This document shows positions 25,415-33,657 of a stretch of DNA of 64,000 bases, piece by piece; within the stretch, counting starts at the first letter, position 1; each line of letters starts with the position of its first letter. A program made the position numbers and the translations under genes. Below the pieces are notes generated by a model that saw only the letters and a program-made list of their open reading frames with translations, was not told the origin of the DNA and ran no database searches. The DNA is from CAVQXR01 sp963717955 (lineage in GTDB: Bacteria > Actinomycetota > Thermoleophilia > Gaiellales > Gaiellaceae). The stretch is from positions 1,612,001-1,676,000 of the forward strand of contig CAVQXR010000001.1 in NCBI GenBank assembly GCA_963717955.1, written 5' to 3'.

Positions 25415-26230
25415 GTGCGCGTCCTGCTCACGAACGACGACGGCTTCGACGCCGAGGGGCTCCAGGCGCTCCGACGTGAGCTGATCGTGCGCGGCGCGCG
25501 CGTCACGGTCCTCGCCCCCGACGGGAACCGCAGCGGCATCGGCCGCTCGCTCACCCTGTACCGGCCGGTGACGGTCGAGCGCGTCGGCGGGGACGACGAG
25601 AACCCCGTGCTGGCCTGTGACGGCAGTCCCGTGGACTGCGTGCGGATCGGGCTCCTCTCGGAGCTCGTCGCGCCCGTCGATGTCGTGGCCGCGGGGATCA
25701 ATCACGGCTCGAACCTCGGCGACGACGGCGCGTACTCCGGGACGCTCGGTGCTGCGCTCGAGGGCGCCCTGCTCGGCACGCCTGCCGCCGGGTTCTCGCA
25801 GGAGGTGATCGGCGGAGGACATCGCCTCGACGGCCTGAGGCTCCACGCCGAGTTCCCGTTCGCGGGCGTGGCGGCGCAGATCGCGCTCGGGCTCGCCGAC
25901 CACCCGGCTCCGGAAGGCCACGCGCTCTCGGTCAACTTCCCCGTCAGGGCCGACGCGGTCGAGCTCCGGCTGACGAGGCCCGCGCGGCGCAGCTACGCGC
26001 CGGGGTTCCTCGAGCCCATCGCCGGCGGCCCGGGGACGTCGTTCCATCCATACGGCCGGCCCACGGACGTCGTGAGCCCCTACGAGGACGACCCCGACAC
26101 CGACGTCGCCGCCGTCGACGCGGGCTGCGTCAGCGTGAGCATCGTCTCGGCCCGCTGGGGACGCGAGCCCGCGGCGGCCGAGAACGGCTGGCTCGAGTCG
26201 CTTGCCGCCCTGGCAGCGAGGGCCGGATGA
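25415..26230 (+). CDS. surE: 5'-nucleotidase SurE
   Basis: A 271-aa survival protein SurE homologue that dephosphorylates nucleoside monophosphates. The metal and phosphate site is at the N-terminus (LLTNDDGFDAEGLQ). APDGNRSGIGRSLTL and GINHGSNLGDDGAYSGTLGA complete the signature. It starts with GTG 25415, with no clear ribosome-binding site; a GTAACGTT box lies 15 bases upstream, so a leaderless transcript is possible. The C-terminal half is somewhat divergent (insertion around GGPGTSFHPYG). Confidence 0.93.
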   Translation: MRVLLTNDDGFDAEGLQALRRELIVRGARVTVLAPDGNRSGIGRSLTLYRPVTVERVGGDDENPVLACDGSPVDCVRIGLLSELVAPVDVVAAGINHGSNLGDDGAYSGTLGAALEGALLGTPAAGFSQEVIGGGHRLDGLRLHAEFPFAGVAAQIALGLADHPAPEGHALSVNFPVRADAVELRLTRPARRSYAPGFLEPIAGGPGTSFHPYGRPTDVVSPYEDDPDTDVAAVDAGCVSVSIVSARWGREPAAAENGWLESLAALAARAG

Positions 26231-26319
26231 GCTCCGGCGCCCCACCGCAGGCGGCGACGGCGCGCGCCGCGAGCGCAAGGACAGCGACCCGTCTCACGCC
26301 TCCACGTGGGTGACGTAGC

Positions 26320-26523
26320 TCAGAAGACCGGCCGGTTCCCGGAGAGGATCATCTCGTACGCGAGCTCCGGCGGGAACCCGTGCTTGACGAGGGCGAGCGA
26401 CTGCTGAAGGTCGAGGTCGATGCGCCCCCCGAGCTCACGGGCGGCCTCGGGCGAGAAGCCGGCCCGCTCGAACGCCTGCCGGCGCAGCTCGACGACTCGC
26501 TCCTCGCCCCGCTCAGCCGGCAT
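26320..26523 (-). CDS. Small hypothetical protein
   Basis: A 67-aa acidic/basic helical protein (ERVVELRRQAFERAGFSPEA, then QQSLALVKHGFPPELAYEMI) without cysteines, signal or membrane segment. It overlaps the 3' end of the RNase HI-like gene by 11 bases and is likely translated from the same mRNA. The pattern GFPPELAYEMIL looks conserved rather than random, but I do not recognise a named family. Confidence 0.65.
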   Translation of the reverse strand: MPAERGEERVVELRRQAFERAGFSPEAARELGGRIDLDLQQSLALVKHGFPPELAYEMILSGNRPVF

Positions 26524-26968
26524 CGAGCGCCTCGTTCACCAGCCTGTCGGCGAGCTCGTTGTGCTCGCGGGGCACCGCCGTGTAGCTGACGCGGTCGATC
26601 TCGCGGGCCAGCCGCGCCGCCTCGATCGAGAGCGGGATGAGCCCGCGGTTCTTCACCCGGTACTCGCCGCGCATCTGCTTCACGAGCAGCTCGGAGTCGG
26701 AGACCACCTCGAGCTCGGACACGCCCAGCTCGACCGCTCTTCGCAGGCCGTTGATCAGCCCCCGGTACTCGGCGACGTTGTTCGTGGCGACGCCGATCGC
26801 CTCGCCGCGGGCGTCGAGCACCGTGCGGTCGTCCGACTCGAGCACGTACGCCGAGGCCGCCGGCCCCGGGTTGCCGCGGGCCCCGCCGTCGGTGAAGAGC
26901 CGCGCCTTCAACGATCGGTGCCCGCCGTCAGCGAAGGCTCCTGGTGACGGCCCGTCGGGGGGAGGCAT
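26513..26968 (-). CDS. RNase HI-like protein
   Basis: Up to 151 aa. The RNase H fold carries all expected acidic residues: FTDGGARGNPGPA (first Asp), NNVAEYRGL (Glu), VSDSELLVKQM (Asp), and HNELADRLVNEA (His and final Asp). It probably degrades RNA in RNA-DNA hybrids. The fold begins at LKARLF, where a TTG (26911) could be the true start; the ATG at 26968 adds 19 Pro/Gly-rich residues. It lacks the basic protrusion of E. coli RNase HI, as in archaeal-type/YpdQ-like enzymes. Confidence 0.9.
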   Translation of the reverse strand: MPPPDGPSPGAFADGGHRSLKARLFTDGGARGNPGPAASAYVLESDDRTVLDARGEAIGVATNNVAEYRGLINGLRRAVELGVSELEVVSDSELLVKQMRGEYRVKNRGLIPLSIEAARLAREIDRVSYTAVPREHNELADRLVNEALDAG

Positions 26969-26992
26969 GGCCCGGCTTCCCGGCGTCCAGGG

Positions 26993-27610
26993 TCAGAATC
27001 GAGGGATGTCCGGGGTGACGGAGCCGGTCGAGTCGAGCGAGCCGTTCCACGCCCGGAATCGCGCGTCGAGGTCGTCGAGCTCGTAGCCCCGCTCGGCGAG
27101 GCGCACCTGCTCGTGCGATCCGCCGAGCACGATCCGGTACTGGTACCAGGAGAGATCCCAGGCGATCGTGAGCACCACCTCGGGGTTCGTGCCCGACAGG
27201 AGCAGGAAGCTGACCTGCGGGTCGCCGAGACTCTTCGCAATCCCGGCCACGGTTCGTCGGAACGGGCTGCCGTTGAAGACCTCGGCGGCCTGGATCATGG
27301 CCTGCTCCGCCTCCGTGAGGCGGCGCAGCATGGGCTCGTCGAGCGCGGGCTCCCCTTCGTGGCGCCTGCCCTCGAGGAACGCCGGCATGCTCGGGAATCG
27401 ACGTCGGCGGGCCCTCGAGTCGCCTACGACAGGCGCCGTCGGGCTTCCCTCGCGCACCCATCCGTAGACGTTCGCGTCGTCGGTGCAGAGCGCGCACACG
27501 TCGACCGGCTCGTCCCCGCCCGAGGAGTACCGGAACGCCTGCTCACCGAGCAGCAGCGTCCGACCGCAGACGGCGCAGGTCGTGAAGACGTCGACCTTCT
27601 TGACGATCAC
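26993..27610 (-). CDS. Conserved hypothetical protein with N-terminal Cys pairs
   Basis: A 205-aa protein. Two cysteine pairs in the first 42 residues (CAVCG and CALC) suggest a zinc ribbon. A basic linker follows (RARRRRF), then a helical domain with LTEAEQAMIQAAEVFNG and FRRTVAGIAKSLGDPQVS, which contains a hydrophobic core and two tryptophans in WDLSWYQY. It is not a known enzyme to me. Its start overlaps the stop of the EF-G paralogue by 4 bases, so it is cotranscribed with it. The role could be nucleic-acid related; this is a guess. Confidence 0.75.
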   Translation of the reverse strand: MIVKKVDVFTTCAVCGRTLLLGEQAFRYSSGGDEPVDVCALCTDDANVYGWVREGSPTAPVVGDSRARRRRFPSMPAFLEGRRHEGEPALDEPMLRRLTEAEQAMIQAAEVFNGSPFRRTVAGIAKSLGDPQVSFLLLSGTNPEVVLTIAWDLSWYQYRIVLGGSHEQVRLAERGYELDDLDARFRAWNGSLDSTGSVTPDIPRF

Positions 27611-29646
27611 GCTTTGGCTTCTTCCCGTCTCTTCTTCGTCTCGTCGATGATCTTCTGCGCGATGTGAGCGGGAACCTCCTCGTAGCGCAAGAAACTCATC
27701 GTGTAGTCCCCGCGGCCCCCTGTCAAGGACGTGAGCGACTGCGAGTAGGCGAGCACCTCGGCCAGCGGGACCTCGGCGCGGATCGTGGTCACGCCCCCTG
27801 CAGGATCCATTCCGAGCAGTCGCCCGCGCCGCGAGTTCAGGTCTCCGTTCACACTCCCGACCGTCTCGTCCGGCACCACGGCCTCGAGGGACATGATCGG
27901 CTCGAGCAGCACCGGGTCGGCCTTCGCGTACGCCTCCTTGAACGCCATGGAGCCCGCGATCTTGAACGCCATCTCCGAGGAATCGACGTTGTGGTGCTGG
28001 CCATCGACGAGCCGGACGGTAACGCCGACGACCGGGGCGCCGGCGAGCTCGCCGTGCTGCATCGCCTCCTGGACGCCCTTGTCGACCGCCGGTCGGAAGC
28101 TCTGCGGGATGACGCCGCCGACGATCTTGTCGACGAACTCGTAGCCCTCGTGGCCCTCACGCGGCTCGAGGATCAGATCGCAGTCGCCGAACTGGCCGCG
28201 TCCGCCCGTCTGCTTCTTGTACCGGTGGCGCTGCCGCGCCTCCTTGCGGATCGTCTCGAGGTACGGCACGCGCGGCTGGTGCAGGTCGACGTCGACGCCG
28301 AACCGCCGGCGGAGCCGGTCGACCGCCACCTCGACGTGCATCTGGCTCATGCCCGCGAGCAGCTGCTCGCCCGTCTGCGGATCGCGGCGGAGCACGAGCG
28401 TCGGGTCCTCCTCGGACAGCCGGCGCAACGACGACGTCACCTTGTCCTCGTCGCCCTTGGCCTTCGGCGTCACGGCGAAGCTCATCACCGGCTGTGGCCA
28501 CTGGATCGGATCGAGCTCGACCGGCTTGTCGCTCGACAGGAGCAGATCCCCGGTCTGCGTCTCCTTGAGCTTCGCCACGGCGCCGATGTCGCCGGCCGCG
28601 AGCTCCGCGGCGTGGTGGTGCTCCTTGCCCTGCAGGAGCAGCAGCGCTCCGAGCCGCTCCTTGCCGTGCGTTCGCGCGTTCGAGAGCGTGGCGTCGCCCT
28701 TCGCGGCGCCGGAGAGAACGCGGAAGACGGTGATCCGGCCGGCGAACGGGTCGGCGATCGTCTTGAAGACGAACAGCCCGGTGCCGTCGACCTCGACCGC
28801 CGACGGGCGATCCGCCGGCGAGGAGACACCCTCGACGATCAGGTCGAGGAGCGCGGTCGTGCCGAGGTTCTGCGTCGCGGAGCCGCACAGGACCGGGAAC
28901 AACTCTCCGCTGGACACGGCCCCCTTCAGCGCGGCCGCGAGCTCGTCGCCCTGGATCTCCTCGCCCTCGAGATAGCGCTCCATCAACCCCTCGTCGGTCT
29001 CGACGACGGCCTCGATCAGCGTCTCGCGGTACTCGCCCGCCTGCGCCGCAACCTCCTCGGGGATCTCGACGGGCGCCCCCTCGCTTCCTCCGCCCGGCGA
29101 GGTGTACGCCCGCATGTGGAGAAGGTCGACGACACCCTTCAGCTCGTGCTCGGCGCCGATCGGGATCTGCACCGCATAGCACCGATGGGACAGCTGCGAG
29201 CGGATCTGCTCCAGCACCGCGGAGAAATCGGCGCGCTCGCGGTCGAGCATCCCGACGAAGATCACGCGGGAGAGTCCGAGCCGGTCGCAGCGTGCCCACA
29301 GCCTGCCGGTCTGCACCTCGACGCCGTTGACGCCGTTCACGGCGAGCAGCGCTCCCTCGACCACCCGCAACGTCGCGATCGCGTCGGCCTGGAAGCCGGC
29401 GTCACCGGGGGTGTCGACGAGGTTCAGCTTCGTATCGCGCCAGTCCGCATGGCAGACGGACGCCGAGAGCGACATCCGCCGCCTGTGCTCGTCCTCGTCC
29501 CAGTCGGAGACGGTGGTTCCCTGCTCGACCGATCCGAGCCGGTTGACCGCGGCACTCTGGAACAGGAGCGCCTCGACGAGCGACGTCTTCCCGCTCCCGC
29601 GGTGGCCGACGACTGCGACATTGCGGATCGAGCTCGAGTCAGGCAT
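27607..29646 (-). CDS. Elongation factor G paralogue (EF-G2 type)
   Basis: A 679-aa translation-factor GTPase. G1 is GHRGSGKTS (about 14-22), G3 is DTPGD; domains II, III, IV and V follow in normal order (KKQTGGRGQFGDCDL in domain IV, YTMSFLRYEEVP in V). The G4 box, normally NKxD, reads VGMLDRERADF, so Asn and Lys are lost. Canonical EF-G genes sit with rpsL/rpsG/tuf; this one does not, which with the altered G4 marks it as a paralogue of the ribosome-recycling/protection or unknown class. It is distinct from EF-4 (LepA) by its domain IV. Confidence 0.9.
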   Translation of the reverse strand: MPDSSSIRNVAVVGHRGSGKTSLVEALLFQSAAVNRLGSVEQGTTVSDWDEDEHRRRMSLSASVCHADWRDTKLNLVDTPGDAGFQADAIATLRVVEGALLAVNGVNGVEVQTGRLWARCDRLGLSRVIFVGMLDRERADFSAVLEQIRSQLSHRCYAVQIPIGAEHELKGVVDLLHMRAYTSPGGGSEGAPVEIPEEVAAQAGEYRETLIEAVVETDEGLMERYLEGEEIQGDELAAALKGAVSSGELFPVLCGSATQNLGTTALLDLIVEGVSSPADRPSAVEVDGTGLFVFKTIADPFAGRITVFRVLSGAAKGDATLSNARTHGKERLGALLLLQGKEHHHAAELAAGDIGAVAKLKETQTGDLLLSSDKPVELDPIQWPQPVMSFAVTPKAKGDEDKVTSSLRRLSEEDPTLVLRRDPQTGEQLLAGMSQMHVEVAVDRLRRRFGVDVDLHQPRVPYLETIRKEARQRHRYKKQTGGRGQFGDCDLILEPREGHEGYEFVDKIVGGVIPQSFRPAVDKGVQEAMQHGELAGAPVVGVTVRLVDGQHHNVDSSEMAFKIAGSMAFKEAYAKADPVLLEPIMSLEAVVPDETVGSVNGDLNSRRGRLLGMDPAGGVTTIRAEVPLAEVLAYSQSLTSLTGGRGDYTMSFLRYEEVPAHIAQKIIDETKKRREEAKA

Positions 29647-29722
29647 CGACGACGGGTCCTCCTCGCTCCGGGACTGGTGGACCGCGGAGTGTATCGCGGT
29701 CGCGGCGGCGAACGGCGGGTTC

Positions 29723-30508
29723 TCAGTCCCTGAGGGCGGCCTGTGCGGAGGCGGCGCCGAGGCGCGCCTTCAGACGGAGAATCGCCTTCGTGCGGAGCTG
29801 GGAGACGCGCGACTCCGTGACGCCGAGCACCTCGCCGATCTCGCGGAGCGTCAGCTCCTCGTAGTAGTAGAGAGTGATCACGAGCTTCTCGCGCTCCGGG
29901 AGCACGGCGATCGACTCGCCGATCAGCTCCTTCAGCTCGGTCTTCTCGAGCTCGCCGCCCGGCGCAGCCGATTGAGGGTCCTCGATCGTGTCGACGAGGG
30001 CGACCGCGTCGTCGGAGCCCGTTGGGCTCGCCCAGAGCTCGTCGAGCGCTGCCATCGACGAGCGGGAGATCTCCGCGAGCGCGACGTCGAGCTCCTCCCC
30101 GCTCAGCCCGAGCTTCGCCGCGATCTCCTCGTCCGTCGGCGGCCGCATCAGCTGCGCCTCGAGCTGGGCGATCGCCCGCTCGATCTCGCGGGCGCGGGAG
30201 CGCACCGAGCGCGGAACCCAGTCGAGCGAGCGGAGCTCGTCGATGATCGAGCCGCGGATCCGCTGGATCGCGTAGGTCTCGAACTTGACGTCGCGGTCGG
30301 GCTCGTAGCGCTCGATCGCGTCGATCAGCCCGAGCAGCCCGTACGAGACCAGGTCGCTCTCGTCGACGTGGGACGGAAGGCTCGACCCGAGCTTGCCCGC
30401 GACGTACTTGACGAGCGGCGCGTAGGTGAGAACGAGCCGATCCCGTAACGCCTTGTCGGGCGCGGTCTTGTACTGCCGCCAGAGAGTCCCCGTGTCCTCG
30501 GCCATCAC
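29723..30508 (-). CDS. whiG: RNA polymerase sigma factor, WhiG/FliA family
   Basis: A 261-aa sigma-28-type factor. Region 2 includes YGLLGLIDAIERYEPDRDVK and FETYAIQRIRGSIIDELR; region 3 begins RSVRSRAREIERAI; region 4 has the helix-turn-helix TLREIGEVLGVTESRVSQL. FliA drives motility genes and WhiG drives sporulation genes in actinobacteria; no flagellar genes are near, and the symbol is given by family similarity only. No anti-sigma gene is adjacent. ATG 30508 is followed by a second Met; either may initiate. Confidence 0.88.
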   Translation of the reverse strand: MMAEDTGTLWRQYKTAPDKALRDRLVLTYAPLVKYVAGKLGSSLPSHVDESDLVSYGLLGLIDAIERYEPDRDVKFETYAIQRIRGSIIDELRSLDWVPRSVRSRAREIERAIAQLEAQLMRPPTDEEIAAKLGLSGEELDVALAEISRSSMAALDELWASPTGSDDAVALVDTIEDPQSAAPGGELEKTELKELIGESIAVLPEREKLVITLYYYEELTLREIGEVLGVTESRVSQLRTKAILRLKARLGAASAQAALRD

Positions 30509-30529
30509 GTCCCCGAGAGGATAGGGACG

Positions 30530-30721
30530 CTACCGGAGCGAGCGAACGGCGAGATCGCCCATCCACAGCGCGAGTGCCGCGGCCGCAGCGGCGATGATCC
30601 ACTGGCCCGCCGTCCCCGCGTACGCGGCGAGCGCGACGAACACCGTCGCGAGCGCGACGAACAGCAGGCCGAGCGATCGCCGCCGGGGAGCCGCCACCCG
30701 GCGAGTGTAGGCGCGCCGCAC
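30530..30721 (-). CDS. Small membrane protein
   Basis: A 63-aa protein with a very basic N-terminus (RRAYTRRVAAPRRR) and two hydrophobic segments (LGLLFVALATVFVALAAY and QWIIAAAAAALALWM), hence a two-helix inner-membrane protein with positive-inside topology. It starts just downstream of the divergent tRNA-Trp promoter and precedes the sigma gene by 21 bases. The function is unknown. Confidence 0.6.
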   Translation of the reverse strand: MRRAYTRRVAAPRRRSLGLLFVALATVFVALAAYAGTAGQWIIAAAAAALALWMGDLAVRSLR

Positions 30722-30730
30722 CGGCCGGGC

Positions 30731-30736
30731 TAGAAT
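30731..30736 (+). promoter_or_regulatory. -10 box of tRNA-Trp
   Basis: TAGAAT ends 10 bases before the 5' end of the tRNA. Confidence 0.5.
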
Positions 30737-30746
30737 GGCCGACCGT

Positions 30747-30819
30747 AGGGCAGTAGCTCAATTGGCAGAGCACCGGTCTCCAAAACCGGGGGTTGCAGGT
30801 TCGAGTCCTGCCTGCCCTG
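30747..30819 (+). tRNA. tRNA-Trp (anticodon CCA)
   Basis: A 73-base cloverleaf. The acceptor AGGGCAG pairs with CTGCCCT, and the anticodon stem CCGGT/ACCGG encloses the loop CTCCAAA with anticodon CCA. The T arm is GCAGG/CCTGC around TTCGAGT, and the discriminator is G as in bacterial tRNA-Trp. It is followed after 45 bases by an integrase remnant, so it may also have served as an integration site. I saw no second copy of its 3' end in the window. Confidence 0.97.
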
Positions 30820-30864
30820 TGCGCGAAGTCGCTGCTACGTGGCACCTTCCGTTGCCGGCACCGG

Positions 30865-31095
30865 CTACGCCCCGCCGTCTTGGTACCCGGATTCGGTACC
30901 CATCCCCGCGAACACTCGCCGTTCAAGGCGTTCGGCCTCCTCACGGAATGTCTCACCGGCGAGGTCGATGTACAGGCGGGTCGTCGCGAAGTCGGCGTGC
31001 CCGGCCCGGGCCATCAGTGCCGCCGGAGGGGTACCCGCGGCCGCTGCGATCGACGTGTGCCTGCCGTCGCGGAACGGCCGCTCGGCGCGTAGCCG
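30865..31095 (-). pseudogene. Tyrosine integrase C-terminal remnant
   Basis: On the minus strand about 75 codons read PFRDGRHTSIAAAAGT, ALMARAGHADFATTRLYIDL and AGETFREEAERLERRVF, then stop. AGH and the nucleophilic Tyr (RLYID) are as in phage integrases. The box-II motif normally HDLRHT is RDGRHT, losing the His. There is no start codon and no upstream domain; homology is cut at about 31095 by a transposase fragment on the other strand. Its position pointing at tRNA-Trp mirrors the tRNA-Gly island. Confidence 0.78.
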
Positions 31096-31109
31096 TACTC
31101 TGGTCCTTC

Positions 31110-31351
31110 GTGGGCCTGCGCTTGGCGGCCACGTCCGTGGCCGCCAAGACGAGATCAGCGACCGTCACCTCGGCGGTCGCGCCCGCCGCTGGGTCGTCGA
31201 GGCCACCTTCGCCTGGCTCGTCCTCTTCCGCCGCCTCAAGATCAGCTACGAACGCCTCGCAACCACCCGACAAGCGTTCCTCGAACTCGCCTGCGCCCTC
31301 ATCGTCTGGCGCGCAACACACCCCGCCACCCGAGCCGAAGCCGCCTACTGA
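31110..31351 (+). pseudogene. IS5-type transposase C-terminal remnant
   Basis: The frame ends in RRWVVEATFAWLVLFRRLKI, SYERLATTRQAFLELACALI and VWRATHPATRAEAAY. The RWVVExTFAWL segment with its catalytic Glu is the hallmark of the DDE transposase end in IS5-family elements. The rest of the transposase and the left inverted repeat are missing. A probable right end (GGACACTAAGGGATG) follows the stop. It truncates the integrase remnant. Confidence 0.78.
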
Positions 31352-31503
31352 GACGGACACTAAGGGATGTTGCTCGTTGTGAGCAGGTCGTGGAGAGCCA
31401 CGGGCTCGACGCCGTGGCGACCGTACTGTAGGCTCGAAGGGTCCCGTCGAGGCCGCACACGTCGAACTCCGGGTGATCGCAGATGCTTTCGTCCGCGCCG
31501 CTC

Positions 31504-31555
31504 TTCGCCACCGTTCGCCATGCTTGGTCACCGCCGCTTGACCAGGACTTGACCG
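31504..31555 (+). repeat. Iterated-motif element, copy 1
   Basis: Two TTCGCCA motifs at 10-base spacing (31504, 31514) are followed by two TTGACC motifs at 11-base spacing (31538, 31549). The same arrangement occurs at 33465-33516. Confidence 0.7.
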
Positions 31556-31582
31556 TGCACGCCGCGCGGTTCGCCGCTCTTC

Positions 31583-32570
31583 TCACTCGCGACGCGCGTT
31601 GGGAGCGTCGTTTCGCGGTGGCCCGGCGACCGCGGGATCTTGCGGTGGCCCCTGGGCGGCGTAGAGCGCCACGGTCTCGGCGGCTGCGGCTGCGATCCGC
31701 TGGCGCAGCGCTTGCGGAGCGAGCACCTCTGCCTGCGCTCCGCAGGCGAGCAGGTTGTGGAGGGCGTGGTCGAGTCCGTCGAACCGAGCGATCACCGTGG
31801 GCCGCTCCCCGTCCTGGACGATGCGGGCGCCGCGGAGGTAGCGGAGCTGGCTGCGGGGGACGCGCACGGTGACTTCGATCTGGGCGCGGCTGCGCTCGAA
31901 AGCCTCGGAGCGGCGGAGCCAGGTGGCGGCGAGGTCGAAGTCCGGGGAGCGAGTCGCAGGACTCCGGGCGTTCGCTGGCGGAGACGATCCGCGAGACGCG
32001 GTAGACGCGCTCGTCTCCGCGGCGCTGCGCTAGCAGATACCAGACGCCGGCCTTGAGGACGAGGCCGAGCGGGTTGAGGCGGCGCGAGACGACGGCCGCG
32101 CCCTCCCGGTAGCGGATGTCGAGGCGCCGGCCCCGCCAGAGCGCTCCCGCGATCACAGGCAGATGCGGCACGCGGTCCTCTTCGCGAAACCAGCCACGCG
32201 TATCGACGTGGAAGAGTCGCGCGGCCCGGTCGGCGCGCTCCTGCAGCTCCGCGGGCAGGGACGCGAGGAGCTTCAGCCGCGCCGCGGCCAGTTCGCGGCC
32301 GAGTCCGAGCTCGGCTGCCGGCCCGACGAAGAGCGCCTCCGCCTCGGCAGCGTCGAGCCCGGTCAACTTCGTCCGGTAGCCGCGCTCCAGGTGGTAGCCG
32401 CCTGCCGGTCCACGAACCGAGACGATCGGGACGCCGGCCTCCGCGAGTGCCTGCGCGTCGCGCTGCACCGTTCGCTCGGAGACCTCGAGCCTCTCGGCGA
32501 GCTCCCGGGCAGTCAGCTGGCCCCGCGTCTGCAGCTCGAGCAGGAACGCGACCAGACGGCTTGCGCGCAT
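31583..32570 (-). pseudogene. WYL-domain transcriptional regulator with a frameshift
   Basis: From ATG 32570 an HTH_11-type DNA-binding domain (RGQLTARELAERLEVSERTV) and the WYL domain (KAGVWYLLAQRRGDERVYRV) read normally to about 31955. Family sequence then continues in another frame (FDLAATWLRRSEAFER, QLRYLRGARIVQDGERP, HALHNLLACGAQAEVLAP) to a stop at 31583. One extra base in the CCCC run near 31950 would explain it. Fused, the protein would be about 328 aa, normal for the family. A sequencing error is possible. It is divergent from the VOC gene, which it would be expected to control. Confidence 0.82.
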
Positions 32571-32741
32571 GTTCTCGAGCCTATTCCATAAATACGACAG
32601 AAGACGGCGGGAATGCCCGCTAGAGTCGCCTCGTGCGTTTCGTTCTCGGGCTGGGCCGCCGGGCCGCTGTTCACTCGGGCGGCGTTCCAGCGGCCCTCGC
32701 CGAAACGACGTTGTCGCCAACACGAAAGGGAGGCACGACCG

Positions 32742-33212
32742 ATGGCAGTGAAGCCGATTCCCGACGGATACCACACCGTCACCCCGTACCTGGCCGTCGA
32801 CAACGCGGCCCAGGCGATCGAGTACTACAAGCAGGCGTTCGGCGCCAAGGAGCGCGCACGCATGGAGGCGCCGGACGGCACGATCGGCCACGCCGAGCTC
32901 GAGATCGGGGACTCGCTGGTGATGCTCTCCGATCCGTTCCCGCAGTCCTCGGCGAGGCCGCCGAAGGAGCTGGGCGGCTCGAGCGCGAGCGTCTTCCTGT
33001 ACGTCGAGGACGTCGACGCGGTCGTGAAGCAGGCAGTCGACTCCGGCGCGACCGTGGCAATGGAGGTCGCGGACCAGTTCTGGGGCGATCGCTTCGGAAC
33101 GGTCATCGACCCATTCGGCCACTCCTGGTCGATCGCGACGCACGTCGAGGACGTTCCGCCAGAGGAGATGCAGGAGCGCGCCAAGGCGGCGATGGCCGCG
33201 ATGAACAGCTGA
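32742..33212 (+). CDS. VOC (glyoxalase/PhnB-like) protein
   Basis: A 156-aa vicinal-oxygen-chelate protein of the PhnB type: HTVTPYLAVDNAAQAIEYYK at the start, GHAELEIGDSLVMLSD midway, FLYVEDVDAVVKQAVDSGAT and a C-terminal DPFGHSWSIATHVED. Members dimerise and bind a metal; substrates vary, and many are uncharacterised. GAAAGGGAGG lies 7-9 bases before the ATG at 32742, which rules out an earlier in-frame ATG. It is divergent from the WYL pseudogene; a terminator follows at 33219. Confidence 0.9.
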   Translation: MAVKPIPDGYHTVTPYLAVDNAAQAIEYYKQAFGAKERARMEAPDGTIGHAELEIGDSLVMLSDPFPQSSARPPKELGGSSASVFLYVEDVDAVVKQAVDSGATVAMEVADQFWGDRFGTVIDPFGHSWSIATHVEDVPPEEMQERAKAAMAAMNS

Positions 33213-33218
33213 GACTCG

Positions 33219-33257
33219 GAGAAGGCCCGCCGGACGCCACGACCGGCGGGCCCTCTC
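33219..33257 (+). terminator. Terminator of the VOC gene
   Basis: A 15-base stem (GAGAAGGCCCGCCGG with CCGGCGGGCCCTCTC, one mismatch) and 9-base loop, 6 bases after the stop codon. There is no T-tract. Confidence 0.75.
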
Positions 33258-33402
33258 CACCCGATCACAGCCGCCCGCCGCGCCGACGCCACGCTGAAGT
33301 CCACCGCCTCCCCTTAGCCGTGATCTCCAACCCGCCTGGCGGGTGAGACGAGCGACCTCCTTGGACGCGCCACCACGGTCAGGTGCGATCACGAGGAAAC
33401 GT

Positions 33403-33516
33403 CTCGCCATCGTTCGCCATACTCCGCCGTTTGGCGCAACCATGCGGGCGGCGCGGGGAACGGTTTCGCCATGTTTCGCCATCCTTCGCCACCCGTGCTT
33501 GACCAAATCTTGACCA
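33403..33516 (+). repeat. Iterated-motif element, copy 2
   Basis: CTCGCCAT and TTCGCCAT at 33403 and 33413; then TTCGCCAT, TTCGCCAT and TTCGCCAC at 33465, 33475 and 33485 (10-base period); then TTGACCA at 33499 and 33510 (11-base period). Helical-turn spacing suggests protein-binding sites along one face of DNA. No gene overlaps it. Confidence 0.75.
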
Positions 33517-33657
33517 CGGCGGCGTGTGAATGCGGGGGGCGCACGGGAAACGCGGGAGGGGTTTCGGTGAATGTTGAGCGGCTGCCCTTGAGGTGTGTGG
33601 GCGCCGGGCGTATCGTGGGCGCCGACACGATCTGCGACGAGATTGGAGGAGGCACTG

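Larger units (their letters stand above)
33213..33657. other. Intergenic region between VOC and FAD oxidase genes
   Basis: It holds the terminator at 33219-33257 and the iterated element at 33403-33516. No coding frame here is convincing. The last 13 bases before 33658 include the ribosome-binding site of the next gene. Confidence 0.6.
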
